Positions 47,688-56,001 are shown, counted from the first letter of the stretch. The stretch: DNA of 64,000 nucleotides from Cytobacillus sp. NJ13 (GCA_030348385.1 JAUCFP010000006.1:2476501-2540500), one strand, 5' to 3'. Numbers and translations are program-made. Notes: generated from the letters alone by a model not told the origin.

Positions 47688-49568
47688 TTATAAAATAGCA
47701 TCCAATTTCCCGTACAGCTCTTCCCTCTGCTTTTCAAGTTCTTCTTTTTCTTGATAAGCTATCTGCAGCTTCTCTAAATCCATTTCCTTTTCCAGAACCG
47801 TTTCTAATTTTATGAGACTAGTCTCAAGTTGTTCAATTGCGTACTCTAATTCCTCTAGTGCCAGCCCTTTATTATTTTTTTTCGGAGAAACAGCCGCTAT
47901 CTTTGCCTTTTTAACAGCAGGCACTTCAATCTCCGCTTTCCGCTTCTCCTCCATTTTCTTTCTGGCCCAATCATAATTCCCTTCATAGTAATGAAGGTCT
48001 TTTTGATCAATCCAGTAAATTTTGCTGAATATTCGATTGATAAAATAACGGTCATGAGAGACAGCCAAAATCGTTCCATCGAATTCTTCAAGTGCCTCTT
48101 CGAGTACCTCTCTAGATTCGATATCAAGATGATTCGTCGGTTCATCAAGTATAAGAAAGTTAATATCCCTGTGCATGAGCTGGGCCAGGCGCAGCCTCAT
48201 TCTTTCACCGCCGCTCAATTGCGATACTTTACGAAAAACAGTATGGCCATAAAAGAGGAAACCGGCCAGAATATGGCGTGCTTCTCCCTCCGTTACAGCC
48301 TGCCCTTCCCTAAAAGTGTCAATTACCGATTGATCATCAGCATTTGAGAAAACATGCTGTGACAAATAGCCAATTTTCAAGTTGCTTCCTTTCCGAATTT
48401 CCCCTGCATCAGGTTCCAGCTCTCCTAGCATCATTTTGATCAACGTCGATTTTCCTGTCCCATTATCTCCGACAATAGCGGTTCGGTCGCGGAATAGGAT
48501 GTGCATTCTGACGTTTTTGAATAAGTGCTTGCTGCCAAAGGACTTGCTGACCTCTTTCATCAAGAACACATCTTTTCCGCTCCGTTCAGATGCTTCAAGA
48601 TCCATATTCATTTTTTTTCGGTTTAATACAGGCCGGTCCAGCTTCTCCATCCGCTGGAGAGCTTTTTCCATGCTGCTTGCCCGTTTATGAAGACCCGCAT
48701 TAGGCGGGGTACATTGATTGGCCCATTCTCTTAACCTCTTGATGGCTTCCTTCATCTTCCTGATTTTTTTCTGCTGTTCTTCATATTGCTGAAACTCTCT
48801 CAGCAGCCTTTCTTCTTTCTCTTTTACAAAGCCTGAATAGTTTGTCTGATAAAGGGTGATTTCTCCATCTTCCAAATCCAGAATCTTGCTGACCGTTTCA
48901 TCTAAAAAATAGCGATCATGTGAAACGAGCACCACTGTCCCTTCATAATTCTTTATAAAATCAGCCAGCCATTCCACTGACTTAATATCCAGGTGGTTGG
49001 TCGGCTCATCCAGCAGAAGCAGATTCGGGCTTTTCAGGAGCATGTGGGCGAGGCATACTTTTGTTTTTTCACCGCCGCTTAGACTGCTGAAATCCTTGTT
49101 CAGAAGACTTCTGATATTGAGGCCATTTGAGATCCGGTCTATCTGGCTATCCACTTCATAGCCTTTATTCAGTGTGAACTGATCCTGCAGTTCTCCGTAC
49201 TCTCCAATAAGTTTATTTAATTGATCCGGAACCGTTTCATTCGCCATTTGCTGTTCCATTTTCTTCATCGTTTTTTCCATCTCCAGCAAATTAGCAAAAG
49301 CTGTTTTTAAAACATCAATTGCCTTCATACTAGCCGGATAATCCGGAATTTGCGCCATATAGCCAATCTCACACCCCTTTCTCCAATGAAGCTTACCTGT
49401 ATCCGGGACTTCTGCTCCAGCCAGTAATTTAAACAGTGTCGTTTTTCCGCTTCCATTTCTTCCTGTCAAACCAACCCTGTCCCTCTCATAAATTTCAAAG
49501 GATAGATTTTCAAATACTATATTTCCTCCGTAACTTTTTCCGATTTGCTGTGCGCTGCATGCGATCAT
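47688..49568 (-). CDS. ABC-F family ribosome-associated ATPase (antibiotic-resistance type)
   Basis: A 626-residue protein with two ATPase domains on one chain and no membrane segments, which defines ABC-F. Domain 1: Walker A GRNGSGKTT, signature LSGGE, Walker B LLLLDEPTNHLD. A long charged linker (about residues 240-310, with QQKKIRKMKEAIKRLREW) is the P-site tRNA interaction motif. Domain 2: GDNGTGKST, LSGGERMRL, LILDEPTNHLD. A C-terminal coiled coil (residues 560-626) follows. ABC-F proteins of this size (VmlR, Msr, Lsa types) displace antibiotics from the ribosome. The leader with a short peptide and a terminator fits drug-inducible expression. AGGAGG precedes the ATG. The drug class cannot be read from sequence. 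Confidence 0.92.
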   Translation of the reverse strand: MIACSAQQIGKSYGGNIVFENLSFEIYERDRVGLTGRNGSGKTTLFKLLAGAEVPDTGKLHWRKGCEIGYMAQIPDYPASMKAIDVLKTAFANLLEMEKTMKKMEQQMANETVPDQLNKLIGEYGELQDQFTLNKGYEVDSQIDRISNGLNIRSLLNKDFSSLSGGEKTKVCLAHMLLKSPNLLLLDEPTNHLDIKSVEWLADFIKNYEGTVVLVSHDRYFLDETVSKILDLEDGEITLYQTNYSGFVKEKEERLLREFQQYEEQQKKIRKMKEAIKRLREWANQCTPPNAGLHKRASSMEKALQRMEKLDRPVLNRKKMNMDLEASERSGKDVFLMKEVSKSFGSKHLFKNVRMHILFRDRTAIVGDNGTGKSTLIKMMLGELEPDAGEIRKGSNLKIGYLSQHVFSNADDQSVIDTFREGQAVTEGEARHILAGFLFYGHTVFRKVSQLSGGERMRLRLAQLMHRDINFLILDEPTNHLDIESREVLEEALEEFDGTILAVSHDRYFINRIFSKIYWIDQKDLHYYEGNYDWARKKMEEKRKAEIEVPAVKKAKIAAVSPKKNNKGLALEELEYAIEQLETSLIKLETVLEKEMDLEKLQIAYQEKEELEKQREELYGKLDAIL

Positions 49569-49599
49569 ATGAGCTCCTCCGATTTTTAAAAATAAAACA

Positions 49600-49634
49600 C
49601 AAAAAGGCCATAGGAAACATGCTCCTAGGGCCTA
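49600..49634 (-). promoter_or_regulatory. Attenuator terminator in the ABC-F leader
   Basis: Minus strand AGGCCC-TAGGA ... TCCTA-TGGCCT followed by TTTTGTGTTTT. It lies between the leader peptide and the ribosome binding site of the ABC-F gene. Confidence 0.8.
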
Positions 49635-49687
49635 AGTAAATTCTGATAAAAATGAAACTTTTTTGGCGGGGCCTTCCCGCTCAAAGT

Positions 49688-49720
49688 TTAGGTGAATCCC
49701 GCAAATGCGCAGGTATTCAT
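49688..49720 (-). CDS. Leader peptide MNTCAFAGFT of ABC-F gene
   Basis: A ten-residue open frame (ATG 49720, TAA 49690-49688) about 17 bases after the predicted start of transcription. Next come the hairpin GCGGG-aaggc-CCCGC (near 49664-49680) and then the terminator at 49600-49634. Drug-stalled translation of such a leader is the established trigger for antitermination in several Firmicute ABC-F, bmrCD and erm genes. Its own ribosome binding site is weak. Confidence 0.55.
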   Translation of the reverse strand: MNTCAFAGFT

Positions 49721-49743
49721 TAAAACTGTGTTCTTTTATCAGT

Positions 49744-49771
49744 ATTATACGGGCGGCAGTTTCCCCATCAA
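49744..49771 (-). promoter_or_regulatory. Sigma-A promoter of ABC-F leader
   Basis: TTGATG (49771-49766), 16 bases, TATAAT (49749-49744) on the minus strand. Confidence 0.7.
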
Positions 49772-49817
49772 GAATTTTATATCTTGAAGCGGACTTTACT
49801 GCCCTAAAACGGAATAA

Positions 49818-49848
49818 AAAAAAGAGAGCTTGAAGAAGCTCCCTTCAC
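49818..49848 (-). terminator. Terminator of 44-aa RAxF-type gene
   Basis: Minus strand GGGAGCTT-cttc-AAGCTCTC then TTTTTTTT. Confidence 0.85.
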
Positions 49849-49878
49849 CGTTCTTTATAAGGCGTTAAAGAGATATTC

Positions 49879-50013
49879 TCACTGTTTTGTTTTCATATAA
49901 AATTTGCTAAAAAAGGACAGACTTGTCCCGTTAACAGCAAAGCCATGAAAAATTGCACGGTAAATTGTCAGGAATTCAATCCATTCACCACGTGCCAAAA
50001 CAGTTCCAATCAT
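49879..50013 (-). CDS. Small protein, RAxF-45 type, 44 aa
   Basis: A 44-residue protein with a strong ribosome binding site (GGAGGTGGAG before ATG 50013) and its own terminator. The central sequence IYRAIFHGFAVNGTSLSFF fits the small RAxF-45 protein group seen in Bacillaceae (motif R-A-x-F, about 45 residues). Its function is unknown. It lies just upstream of the ABC-F leader on the same strand but is separated from it by a terminator. Confidence 0.65.
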   Translation of the reverse strand: MIGTVLARGEWIEFLTIYRAIFHGFAVNGTSLSFFSKFYMKTKQ

Positions 50014-50161
50014 CTCTTCTCCACCTCCATTTCAAATAAGTTAGTTTTATTTTAATATTTCTTCAATTCAAAAGCAATGGGTATTATCCTGCATTCTCCA
50101 GAATAATGTGCATTTTTTAGGAGCTGGGGTTCCGCTGTTAAGGAAAAATTATACTCACTAA

Positions 50162-50194
50162 AAAAGGAAGCCTTTAATGCAGGCTTCCTTTTCA
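50162..50194 (-). terminator. Terminator of CDF transporter gene
   Basis: AAAAGGAAGCCT and AGGCTTCCTTTT arms, 12 bases, around a short loop. Confidence 0.9.
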
Positions 50195-50197
50195 GTA

Positions 50198-51148
50198 TTA
50201 TTTCCACGTCTGAATCTGGTCTGTTTCAAGAATACCAAGAGTTACATCACTAATATCGGGGTCATCAAGCAGCTGATTTCTTACACCAATTTTTATATCA
50301 TCCGCATCGGCAAGCGTGAGACCTTCGACCAGCTCAATATACCCTTCCACATGATATCTTCTTCCTTCCTGGATCAGCCGCAGCTGTTTAATATCCACGA
50401 CTTGGGGATCACCGAGAATAATTTGGGCGATACGGTCTTCAATATCTTTTGGTGCCGCTACTCCAATCAGGCCCAATGTATTTTCAAATCCGATTTTCAC
50501 AGCGATGCCCACCAAAAGCAGACCAATTAAAATTGTGCCTACCCCATCCAGGAAGTAAAGTCCTGTAAAATGAGCAATTAAAATCGAAACAAGGGCAAGC
50601 AAGGCACCAAATGTCGCAATAATATCTTCATAAAAAACCAGGCGTGTTGGAGGGGAGGCAAGCCTGACATTTTTAAAGGCAACAGGCACAATACCAAATC
50701 CCTTTGCAGGATTCCTGGTTTCATGGCCGATTTCTTTCATGGCTTTCAATAAAATAAATCCATCAACACCTACGGCAAGAAGCATAACCCCTACATTGAG
50801 CCAGAGGTCGGTTGATTCCTTTGGATGCTGAATCAACTCCCAGCCTTTATGTATCGTTTCATAGGCCATGATGGAAATGACGATAACAGCAATTAATACG
50901 AACAAGTTGATCACCCGGCCAAATCCTGTAGGGAATCTTTTGGTTGGCGCCTTTTCCGCAAGCGCACTGCCAAAAAACACAAACCCCTGGTTCAGTGCAT
51001 CAGCAAGAGAATGAAGGGTCGTAGCAAGCATGGCCCCGCTCCCGCTTGCAAAAGCTGCCAGCCCTTTAGCAATCGCCAGTGCCGTATTTCCGATCGCCGC
51101 CATCCCCGATGATTTGTTTCCTTTTTTCAATAAAGCAATCACAGACAT
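50198..51148 (-). CDS. Cation diffusion facilitator family transporter
   Basis: A 316-residue CDF protein (divalent metal/H+ antiporter). Six membrane segments are predicted. The metal-site helices are recognisable as LATTLHSLADALNQGFVFFG (HxxxD in segment 2) and YEDIIATFGALLALVS (D in segment 5). The C-terminal cytoplasmic domain (residues 225-316) has the ferredoxin-like pattern VVDIKQLRLIQEGRRYHVEGYIE. It belongs to the YdfM/FieF-like branch with a truncated His-rich loop, so the metal (Zn, Fe, Mn) is not certain. Monocistronic. Confidence 0.92.
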   Translation of the reverse strand: MSVIALLKKGNKSSGMAAIGNTALAIAKGLAAFASGSGAMLATTLHSLADALNQGFVFFGSALAEKAPTKRFPTGFGRVINLFVLIAVIVISIMAYETIHKGWELIQHPKESTDLWLNVGVMLLAVGVDGFILLKAMKEIGHETRNPAKGFGIVPVAFKNVRLASPPTRLVFYEDIIATFGALLALVSILIAHFTGLYFLDGVGTILIGLLLVGIAVKIGFENTLGLIGVAAPKDIEDRIAQIILGDPQVVDIKQLRLIQEGRRYHVEGYIELVEGLTLADADDIKIGVRNQLLDDPDISDVTLGILETDQIQTWK

Positions 51149-51240
51149 TTCATCACCGCCTAATTTTATTGTTTGGTTTTATTGTTACCCTTATGAGCCT
51201 ATTCTGAATCATATTTTTCTGGTTCATTATTCAGCCTAAA

Positions 51241-51272
51241 ATAAAAAGAGCTAATATCATAATTAGCTCTCC
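51241..51272 (-). terminator. Terminator of liaFSR operon
   Basis: Minus strand AGAGCTAAT ... ATTAGCTCT then TTTTATTTT. Confidence 0.9.
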
Positions 51273-51278
51273 AGAACG

Positions 51279-51911
51279 TTATTTAACCAGCGAGTGCTTG
51301 AAGGCATAAATGACTGCCTGGGTCCTGTCCTGCACCTGCAGCTTGCTTAATATATTGCTAACATGTGTTTTGACTGTTTTTAAGGCAATGAAAAGTTCGT
51401 CAGCGATTTCCTGGTTCGCTTTGCCTTCTGTCATCAAAAGAAGGATTTCCATCTCGCGGCTCGTCAGCTCTTCATGGGGCAGCTGCTGGTTTTTCTGCCT
51501 CATTTTCACCATCATTTTACCTGTCACTTCCGGCTCCAGCACCGATTGTCCATGATAGGTCGAGCGGACTGCCTCAGCAATTTCACTGGCTTTCGAGGTT
51601 TTCAGCATATAGCTCGTCGCCCCTGCTTCCAAAGCCGGATACACTTTTTCATCATCAAGGAAGCTTGTCACAATGATGATCTTAGCTTCCGGCCATTGCT
51701 CGATGATTCTTCTGGTCGCTTCTATGCCGTCCATTTCTTTCATAACGAGATCCATCAAAATGATATCCGGCCTCAATTCGAGTGCCAAATCAATAGCTGT
51801 ATTCCCGTTATCCGCTTCTCCTATAACCTCAATATCCGGCTGTGCCGTCAAATAGGAAGAAACTCCAATCCGAACCATTTCATGGTCATCCACAAATAAA
51901 ACTTTAATCAT
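51279..51911 (-). CDS. liaR: Response regulator LiaR (NarL/FixJ family)
   Basis: A 210-residue response regulator of the cell-envelope stress pathway. Receiver domain: [14 protein letters not shown] (acidic pair), phosphoacceptor Asp in [14 protein letters not shown] (about residue 54), and conserved Thr and Lys in IIVTSF and [10 protein letters not shown]-terminal LuxR-type helix-turn-helix: [43 protein letters not shown] 51911 has GAGGGTGAGG upstream; GTG 51920 is within this site. It follows liaS by 44 bases, as in the lia operon of B. subtilis. Confidence 0.93.
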   Translation of the reverse strand: MIKVLFVDDHEMVRIGVSSYLTAQPDIEVIGEADNGNTAIDLALELRPDIILMDLVMKEMDGIEATRRIIEQWPEAKIIIVTSFLDDEKVYPALEAGATSYMLKTSKASEIAEAVRSTYHGQSVLEPEVTGKMMVKMRQKNQQLPHEELTSREMEILLLMTEGKANQEIADELFIALKTVKTHVSNILSKLQVQDRTQAVIYAFKHSLVK

Positions 51912-51955
51912 TGGCCTCACCCTCAGAATTTAGTCTTGCCTCAAGCAGACATTAT

Positions 51956-52972
51956 TTAAATAATCGGAACCTTTACTTCAAGACGGGTTCCTTTGTTTCT
52001 TACACTGATGATTTTCATGCTTCCGCCAACTTCAGCGGCACGTTCATACATATTCTGCAGACCGTAAGAGCCGGCCCTCGTTTCCTCTACATCAAAACCG
52101 ACTCCATCATCAGCCACACGGAGTATGGCATAATCATCTCTTTGAATCAGAAGCACTTCAAGATTTTGCGATTTGGAATGGCGGAGTGTATTGGACACAG
52201 CTTCCTGAAGGATACGGAATAGATGGTCTTCCACCCCTTTATCAAGCGGAAAATTCTCTACCTTCCATTCAATCTCCATCGCTACTTTTTGAAGCAATTC
52301 GACCAGAAGCTCTTCAATTCCTTCCTGGAGGCTTTTGCCCTTAAGGGCAGCTGGACGAAGGTGCAGCAGCAGGGCACGCATTTCCAGCTGTGACTGATGG
52401 ATCATTTCTTCCACCATTTTCAGCTGTTTTGCCTGCCTGTCTTCCGGATCCTGCTGGGTTTCAGTAATGGCGGACATCATCATGGATGCTGCAAACAGCT
52501 GCTGGCTGACAGAATCGTGAAGCTCGCGTGCAAGCCTGTTCCTTTCCTGGGAAACGATTTCCTGCATCCTGTTCTCGATATCTTCCGCTTTTTCATTTGC
52601 CAGCTTTTGAGAAATCTTTGCCTGATCTGCCATATGCTTTTGAATCTTCTCGGCCCTGACTGCTATGGAATGCAATTCTTTACCTGTTTCCTGCACATCC
52701 AATTGGCGGCCTTCCTCTACCTGGTGGAGCATAGTGTCTACTGCAAAAAGCTGCCGGCGCCAGTAAATGCCTGACAATAATCCAAAGATCAGGCCAAGAG
52801 CCATGCTTATGCTCGGCACAAATAGAATAAACGGAATATCGAGTATTTCCGTTTCCCACAGATCCCGCCAGCCGGGAATGGGAAACATCGTAAAAAAAGA
52901 AGCCGTCAAGACAGCAAGAATGAAGAGGGACATGCACGCTCCCCAGGCAATTTGCCGCTGAATGATACTCAT
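51956..52972 (-). CDS. liaS: Sensor histidine kinase LiaS
   Basis: A 338-residue membrane kinase. Two membrane helices near the N-terminus (residues 11-31 and 46-68) flank a short outer loop, which is the intramembrane-sensing layout. A HAMP-like linker follows, then the HisKA_3 dimerisation helix with the phosphorylated His in RNRLARELHDSVSQQLFAASM and the ATPase domain ending LRVADDGVGFD and GSYGLQNMYERA. It overlaps the liaF stop (ATGA). In B. subtilis LiaF holds LiaS off until lipid II-active antibiotics are present. Confidence 0.94.
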   Translation of the reverse strand: MSIIQRQIAWGACMSLFILAVLTASFFTMFPIPGWRDLWETEILDIPFILFVPSISMALGLIFGLLSGIYWRRQLFAVDTMLHQVEEGRQLDVQETGKELHSIAVRAEKIQKHMADQAKISQKLANEKAEDIENRMQEIVSQERNRLARELHDSVSQQLFAASMMMSAITETQQDPEDRQAKQLKMVEEMIHQSQLEMRALLLHLRPAALKGKSLQEGIEELLVELLQKVAMEIEWKVENFPLDKGVEDHLFRILQEAVSNTLRHSKSQNLEVLLIQRDDYAILRVADDGVGFDVEETRAGSYGLQNMYERAAEVGGSMKIISVRNKGTRLEVKVPII

Positions 52973-53703
52973 ACGCGCTTCACCTCGATATCCCCGACTG
53001 CAAGTGAAGTGAAAATTTTAACGCGCTGCCCTGACTGATCATAGCCAGGCGTCTGAAGCTGAAGGAGCTGGTTAAACATCTTTGATTCTTCGTGATCGAA
53101 AATTCTGGCCTTACCGACAATGGCTGAATGGCTGACACTAACCTCCACGTCATAGGGAACAAGCACCTGCACATTTCCGATGAAGTTCCGGATGAAAATC
53201 ACGGTTTCTCCCTTGGGAATAACCGTATAGCTTAAGTCTATGACCGTATCGCCTATGCCGGTCTGGATATTTATATCATTCCATTCATATACTTGCTCAG
53301 GTGTTTTTTGCTGGCCGACGAATATATTGGAAAAAAGAGGATTCTTTTTAATGACTGTTTCTTTCTGGAGATTCACTGCCGGTTCCTTGAACTCCGGCTG
53401 AATCCGTTTAGGATCTTTTTTGGACTGCCCAAACTGAATCAGCAGGTGAATCAGAATCGCCAGCAGGAAAAATTTCAGTGTCATCATGCTGAAAATATTG
53501 ATGAGCAGAAAAATTAGCCCAAGCCAGAAAAGCCATTTTCCGGAGCTCTTAGGCATCCTCTTTCTTCCGATATATACCATTCCAATTGGCACAAGAAGAG
53601 AGAATATCACGCCGCTATTAAAAAAGGCTATTTCCACAAAGAGAAAGACAATGCCCAATATGATAATCCAGCTCATATAATCGCTTTTGTTGTTAATGTT
53701 CAT
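52969..53703 (-). CDS. liaF: LiaF, inhibitor of the LiaRS two-component system
   Basis: A 244-residue membrane protein. Four hydrophobic segments lie in the first 110 residues, ahead of a C-terminal DUF2154/LiaF-like beta domain (QTGIGDTVIDLSYTVIPKGE, IRNFIGNVQVLVPYDVEVSV, IFTSLAVGDIEVKRV). ATG 53703 is behind GGGGGGATG. The same frame stays open to 53919 but that part consists of repeat copy 3 and has no ribosome binding site, so the longer start is rejected. It is translationally coupled to liaS. Confidence 0.93.
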   Translation of the reverse strand: MNINNKSDYMSWIIILGIVFLFVEIAFFNSGVIFSLLVPIGMVYIGRKRMPKSSGKWLFWLGLIFLLINIFSMMTLKFFLLAILIHLLIQFGQSKKDPKRIQPEFKEPAVNLQKETVIKKNPLFSNIFVGQQKTPEQVYEWNDINIQTGIGDTVIDLSYTVIPKGETVIFIRNFIGNVQVLVPYDVEVSVSHSAIVGKARIFDHEESKMFNQLLQLQTPGYDQSGQRVKIFTSLAVGDIEVKRV

Positions 53704-53739
53704 GAGGCATCCCCCCTTCTGTGTATATGGAATGATAAG

Positions 53740-53930
53740 AAAAGCGGAAGCGCCTTCGGAACAAGCCAAAAACGCTTGTTCCTGCGAAGAACTCCAAGGA
53801 AGCTTTCCCTTGGTGCTCACCCCCGACAAGCACAAGACGAACCTCACGGAAAGGCGTTCTTTGCCTTTTTGGGAGGATTGGCTTGTGACCTTGAGGGGGT
53901 AGGCGCTGGAGCTAGACAAAGCTAGACAGT
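53740..53930 (+). repeat. Dispersed hairpin repeat, copy 3 (enlarged)
   Basis: About 190 bases with the same ends and core as copies 1 and 2, plus an insertion of about 60 bases near the left end. The insertion itself forms two hairpins: GGAACAAGC-caaaaac-GCTTGTTCC and CCAAGG-aagctttc-CCTTGG. It lies between liaH and liaF, where B. subtilis has liaG. Confidence 0.9.
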
Positions 53931-53937
53931 AATAGAC

Positions 53938-53968
53938 TTTAAAAGGCGCAGTATCCCTACGCCTTTTT
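53938..53968 (-). terminator. Terminator of liaIH
   Basis: Minus strand AAAAAGGCG ... CGCCTTTT. It separates liaIH from liaFSR. The remainder of the gap 53704-54092 (repeat copy 3 and AT-rich sequence) has no gene. Confidence 0.75.
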
Positions 53969-54092
53969 AGAATACCATTTTTTGTTCATAAAATAGAAAG
54001 AGTTTTTATCTTTTTTGGAAAAAGATCATACAGGCAGGCTTCGTTTTTTATATTTTGCATGTTACAAACTATTTCTGACTTGTTATCGAATA

Positions 54093-54725
54093 TTACAATA
54101 CAGGCTTTTTCTCAAGCTCTTTTTCCAGCTGTGCGATGCGGGCATCGATTGTGCTGCGGTGGTAGGAGCTTTTCACCTGATGTTCAAGACGGTCAAGATA
54201 GGATTCGATTTCCTGGAATCTTGTAAAAGACTTATCATTGTTTTGATCAAGCACTTTATCCATTTGGTGGTTGGCACGTGTGATGTTTTCACGGCCCATC
54301 AGCTCCATGCGGCGGATGTGCATATCCTTCAGTTTGTGCTTCATTTCCTCGTATTTTCTTTCAAGATCACCCATTTGCTGTACTGCCTGGTTCAGGAGAT
54401 CCTTCAAACGGCTGGCACGCTCTTCATACTGCATTTGCTCCTGAGCTGCAAACTGATAGAGTTCTTCTTCACCTGCCTGCGTGGCAACCTCTGCCTGGCG
54501 CTTGCGTTTGTCTGCAAGGTTTTTCGCCTGCTCGTATTCTCGAGTGAACTCTTCCTTCAATGTATATTGACGTTCCAAAAGCTTGCGGACCTTTTCGGTT
54601 TCACGCTCACATTCACGAAGGTATTGGTTTAAGAGTGCGATTGGATTCTTTTTCTCCTTTTTATCCAATGCTTCATGAAGGTCTGCCATTACTGTATCTT
54701 TGATTCTCGTTAATAGGTTTGCCAT
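54093..54725 (-). CDS. liaH: PspA/IM30 family protein, LiaH-like
   Basis: A 210-residue almost fully helical coiled-coil protein of the PspA/IM30/Vipp1 (ESCRT-III-like) family. It forms large rings and protects the membrane under envelope stress. It begins NLLTRIKDTVMADLHEALDKKEKKNP (described) with the PspA-type NPIALLNQYLRECERE, followed by long heptad repeats (residues 40-205). AAAGGAGAG precedes the ATG, 15 bases after liaI. It is the main target of LiaR in B. subtilis. Confidence 0.92.
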   Translation of the reverse strand: MANLLTRIKDTVMADLHEALDKKEKKNPIALLNQYLRECERETEKVRKLLERQYTLKEEFTREYEQAKNLADKRKRQAEVATQAGEEELYQFAAQEQMQYEERASRLKDLLNQAVQQMGDLERKYEEMKHKLKDMHIRRMELMGRENITRANHQMDKVLDQNNDKSFTRFQEIESYLDRLEHQVKSSYHRSTIDARIAQLEKELEKKPVL

Positions 54726-54740
54726 TTCTATCTCTCCTTT

Positions 54741-55088
54741 TTAGTTTCTGTTTAAATCCGCCCATTGCTTTTCAAAGTTAGCAAAAGGGTCATTGTCTTC
54801 TTCCATTACACTAGAGCTTGAATCGTTCCACTTTTTATAGACCAGATATAGAACGTATGCAGCTGCAAGCCCTAAGATAGCCGGAAAATTGGAAGCCGTG
54901 GCCATCAAAGCGATGAACCCGATGATTCCATAGCCGATTTTTGCCATCGTGCTTTCAGCTTTTATAAATTGTTTAAACACAAAGTATAGAATCGCCGCAC
55001 TTACTGCCAGACCCACAATCGGGCCCAGATTTGAAATCAGCACCATGGCTGCAATTCCACCTGCTATCAATAATCCAAGTTTTTTCAT
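54741..55088 (-). CDS. liaI: LiaI-like small membrane protein
   Basis: A 115-residue membrane protein with three or four short hydrophobic segments (LGLLIAGGIAAMVLISNLG, VGLAVSAAILYFVFK, MAKIGYGIIGFIALMATAS, AILGLAAAYVLYLVYK) and an acidic tail (NDPFANFEKQWADLNRN). In B. subtilis LiaI is the membrane anchor for LiaH. ATG 55088 has AGGAGG upstream. The identity rests on topology plus position directly before liaH; sequence similarity is modest. Confidence 0.8.
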   Translation of the reverse strand: MKKLGLLIAGGIAAMVLISNLGPIVGLAVSAAILYFVFKQFIKAESTMAKIGYGIIGFIALMATASNFPAILGLAAAYVLYLVYKKWNDSSSSVMEEDNDPFANFEKQWADLNRN

Positions 55089-55135
55089 TTTCGTTTCCTC
55101 CTTTCTTGATTTCATCTTACCTGTATTTTGTAAAT

Positions 55136-55164
55136 GCTATAACGAGCCTCAGCTTTATTTTCAA
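55136..55164 (-). promoter_or_regulatory. Promoter of liaIH
   Basis: TTGAAA (55164-55159), 17 bases, TATAGC (55141-55136) on the minus strand. Confidence 0.7.
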
Positions 55165-55165
55165 A

Positions 55166-55181
55166 TAAGACCTGAGACGTA
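55166..55181. promoter_or_regulatory. Candidate LiaR operator
   Basis: Minus strand TACGTC-TCAG-GTCTTA is an imperfect palindrome abutting the -35 of liaIH, the place expected for an activator. Its similarity to known LiaR boxes is only partial. Confidence 0.45.
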
Positions 55182-55335
55182 GCAGATGGTCGGACTCTTT
55201 CAATCAAGATGGGAAATATGGAAAAAGAATGTACGTTAATATGGAAAAATGCGGGGTAGACATGGGGTAAGCAAACAAATAATGATGCTGCATTGCGCAG
55301 ATCTTTCATTCATTTATTGAAATGGAGGTCCTCCC

Positions 55336-55851
55336 GTGTTTGGGTATGATGATTTTTTAAAATTCATTCAAGCCTTTTTTGTGGTTTACCCGGTGGTCAC
55401 ACTTATTCATTTATTGGGTCATATATTCTTTGCAGGCATTTTTGGAGGAAAAGGAATCCGAGTTATCATAGGCACAGGCAAAATACTATTCTCAATGAGG
55501 TTTTTGGAGGTTAGACGGTTTTACTTCTGGTATGGAGGGTGTGAGTTTACCTCTTTAAAATACAATAATAAACTGACCAAATCTCTTATCTTTTTAGGAG
55601 GATCTATTTTTAACATAGGCAGTATTTTTATTGTAAATTATCTGATCCGGATGGGTATTCTGGAAGCTAACATGCTGTGGTACCAATTTGTATATTTCTC
55701 CTTTTATTACGTCTTTTTCGCCCTGCTGCCAATGGATATGGCAGATGGCACGCTTAGTGATGGGAAGGCTATGTACAAGCTCTGGTTTGATAAAAATAAA
55801 GATGATTCTTCAGCAGACTGCCAGCTGATTGATGAGGAGAAAAGAAAATGA
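55336..55851 (+). CDS. Membrane protein related to M50 peptidases, catalytic Glu absent
   Basis: A 171-residue protein with about four hydrophobic segments. Segment 1 carries VTLIHLLGHIFFAGIFGG: the spacing HxxxH resembles the M50 (site-2 protease) HExxH, but Glu is replaced by Leu. Near the C-terminus LLPMDMADGTLSDGKAMYKLW resembles the M50 NPxPxxDGG-type metal-ligand segment, with an Asp kept. A metal may still bind, but hydrolysis is doubtful, so this could be an inactive relative. GTG 55336 has GGAGG upstream (within GGAGGTCCTCCC, itself a palindrome). It is divergent from liaIH. Confidence 0.65.
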   Translation: MFGYDDFLKFIQAFFVVYPVVTLIHLLGHIFFAGIFGGKGIRVIIGTGKILFSMRFLEVRRFYFWYGGCEFTSLKYNNKLTKSLIFLGGSIFNIGSIFIVNYLIRMGILEANMLWYQFVYFSFYYVFFALLPMDMADGTLSDGKAMYKLWFDKNKDDSSADCQLIDEEKRK

Positions 55852-55857
55852 GCAAGA

Positions 55858-56001
55858 TCTTGAGCGAATTTTCGGTTTTATGGGCGGGATTTCAAAGTTA
55901 TGAGCGAAATCTCAGTTTTACCGGCGAAAGTTCAAAGTTATGATGGAAATCTCTAATTAATGAGCGAAACCTCAAAATTATCCGCAAAATCCCTAATTAA
56001 T
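55858..56001 (+). repeat. Degenerate tandem repeats of about 18 bp after the M50-like gene
   Basis: Repeated units of the type ttatgagcgaaatctcaaa / ttatgggcgggatttcaaa / ttaccggcgaaagttcaaa run head to tail, about seven or eight units, with stop codons in the frames. They end just before the terminator of the cyclase gene. No gene content. Confidence 0.75.

Noticed and set aside
53704..53919. Extended N-terminus of LiaF
   Set aside because: The frame is open, but the sequence is repeat copy 3 and has no ribosome binding site, whereas ATG 53703 has a strong one and matches the family start.
55166..55181. Definite LiaR box
   Set aside because: Symmetry and position fit, but the match to my memory of the LiaR consensus is partial, so it is reported only as a candidate.
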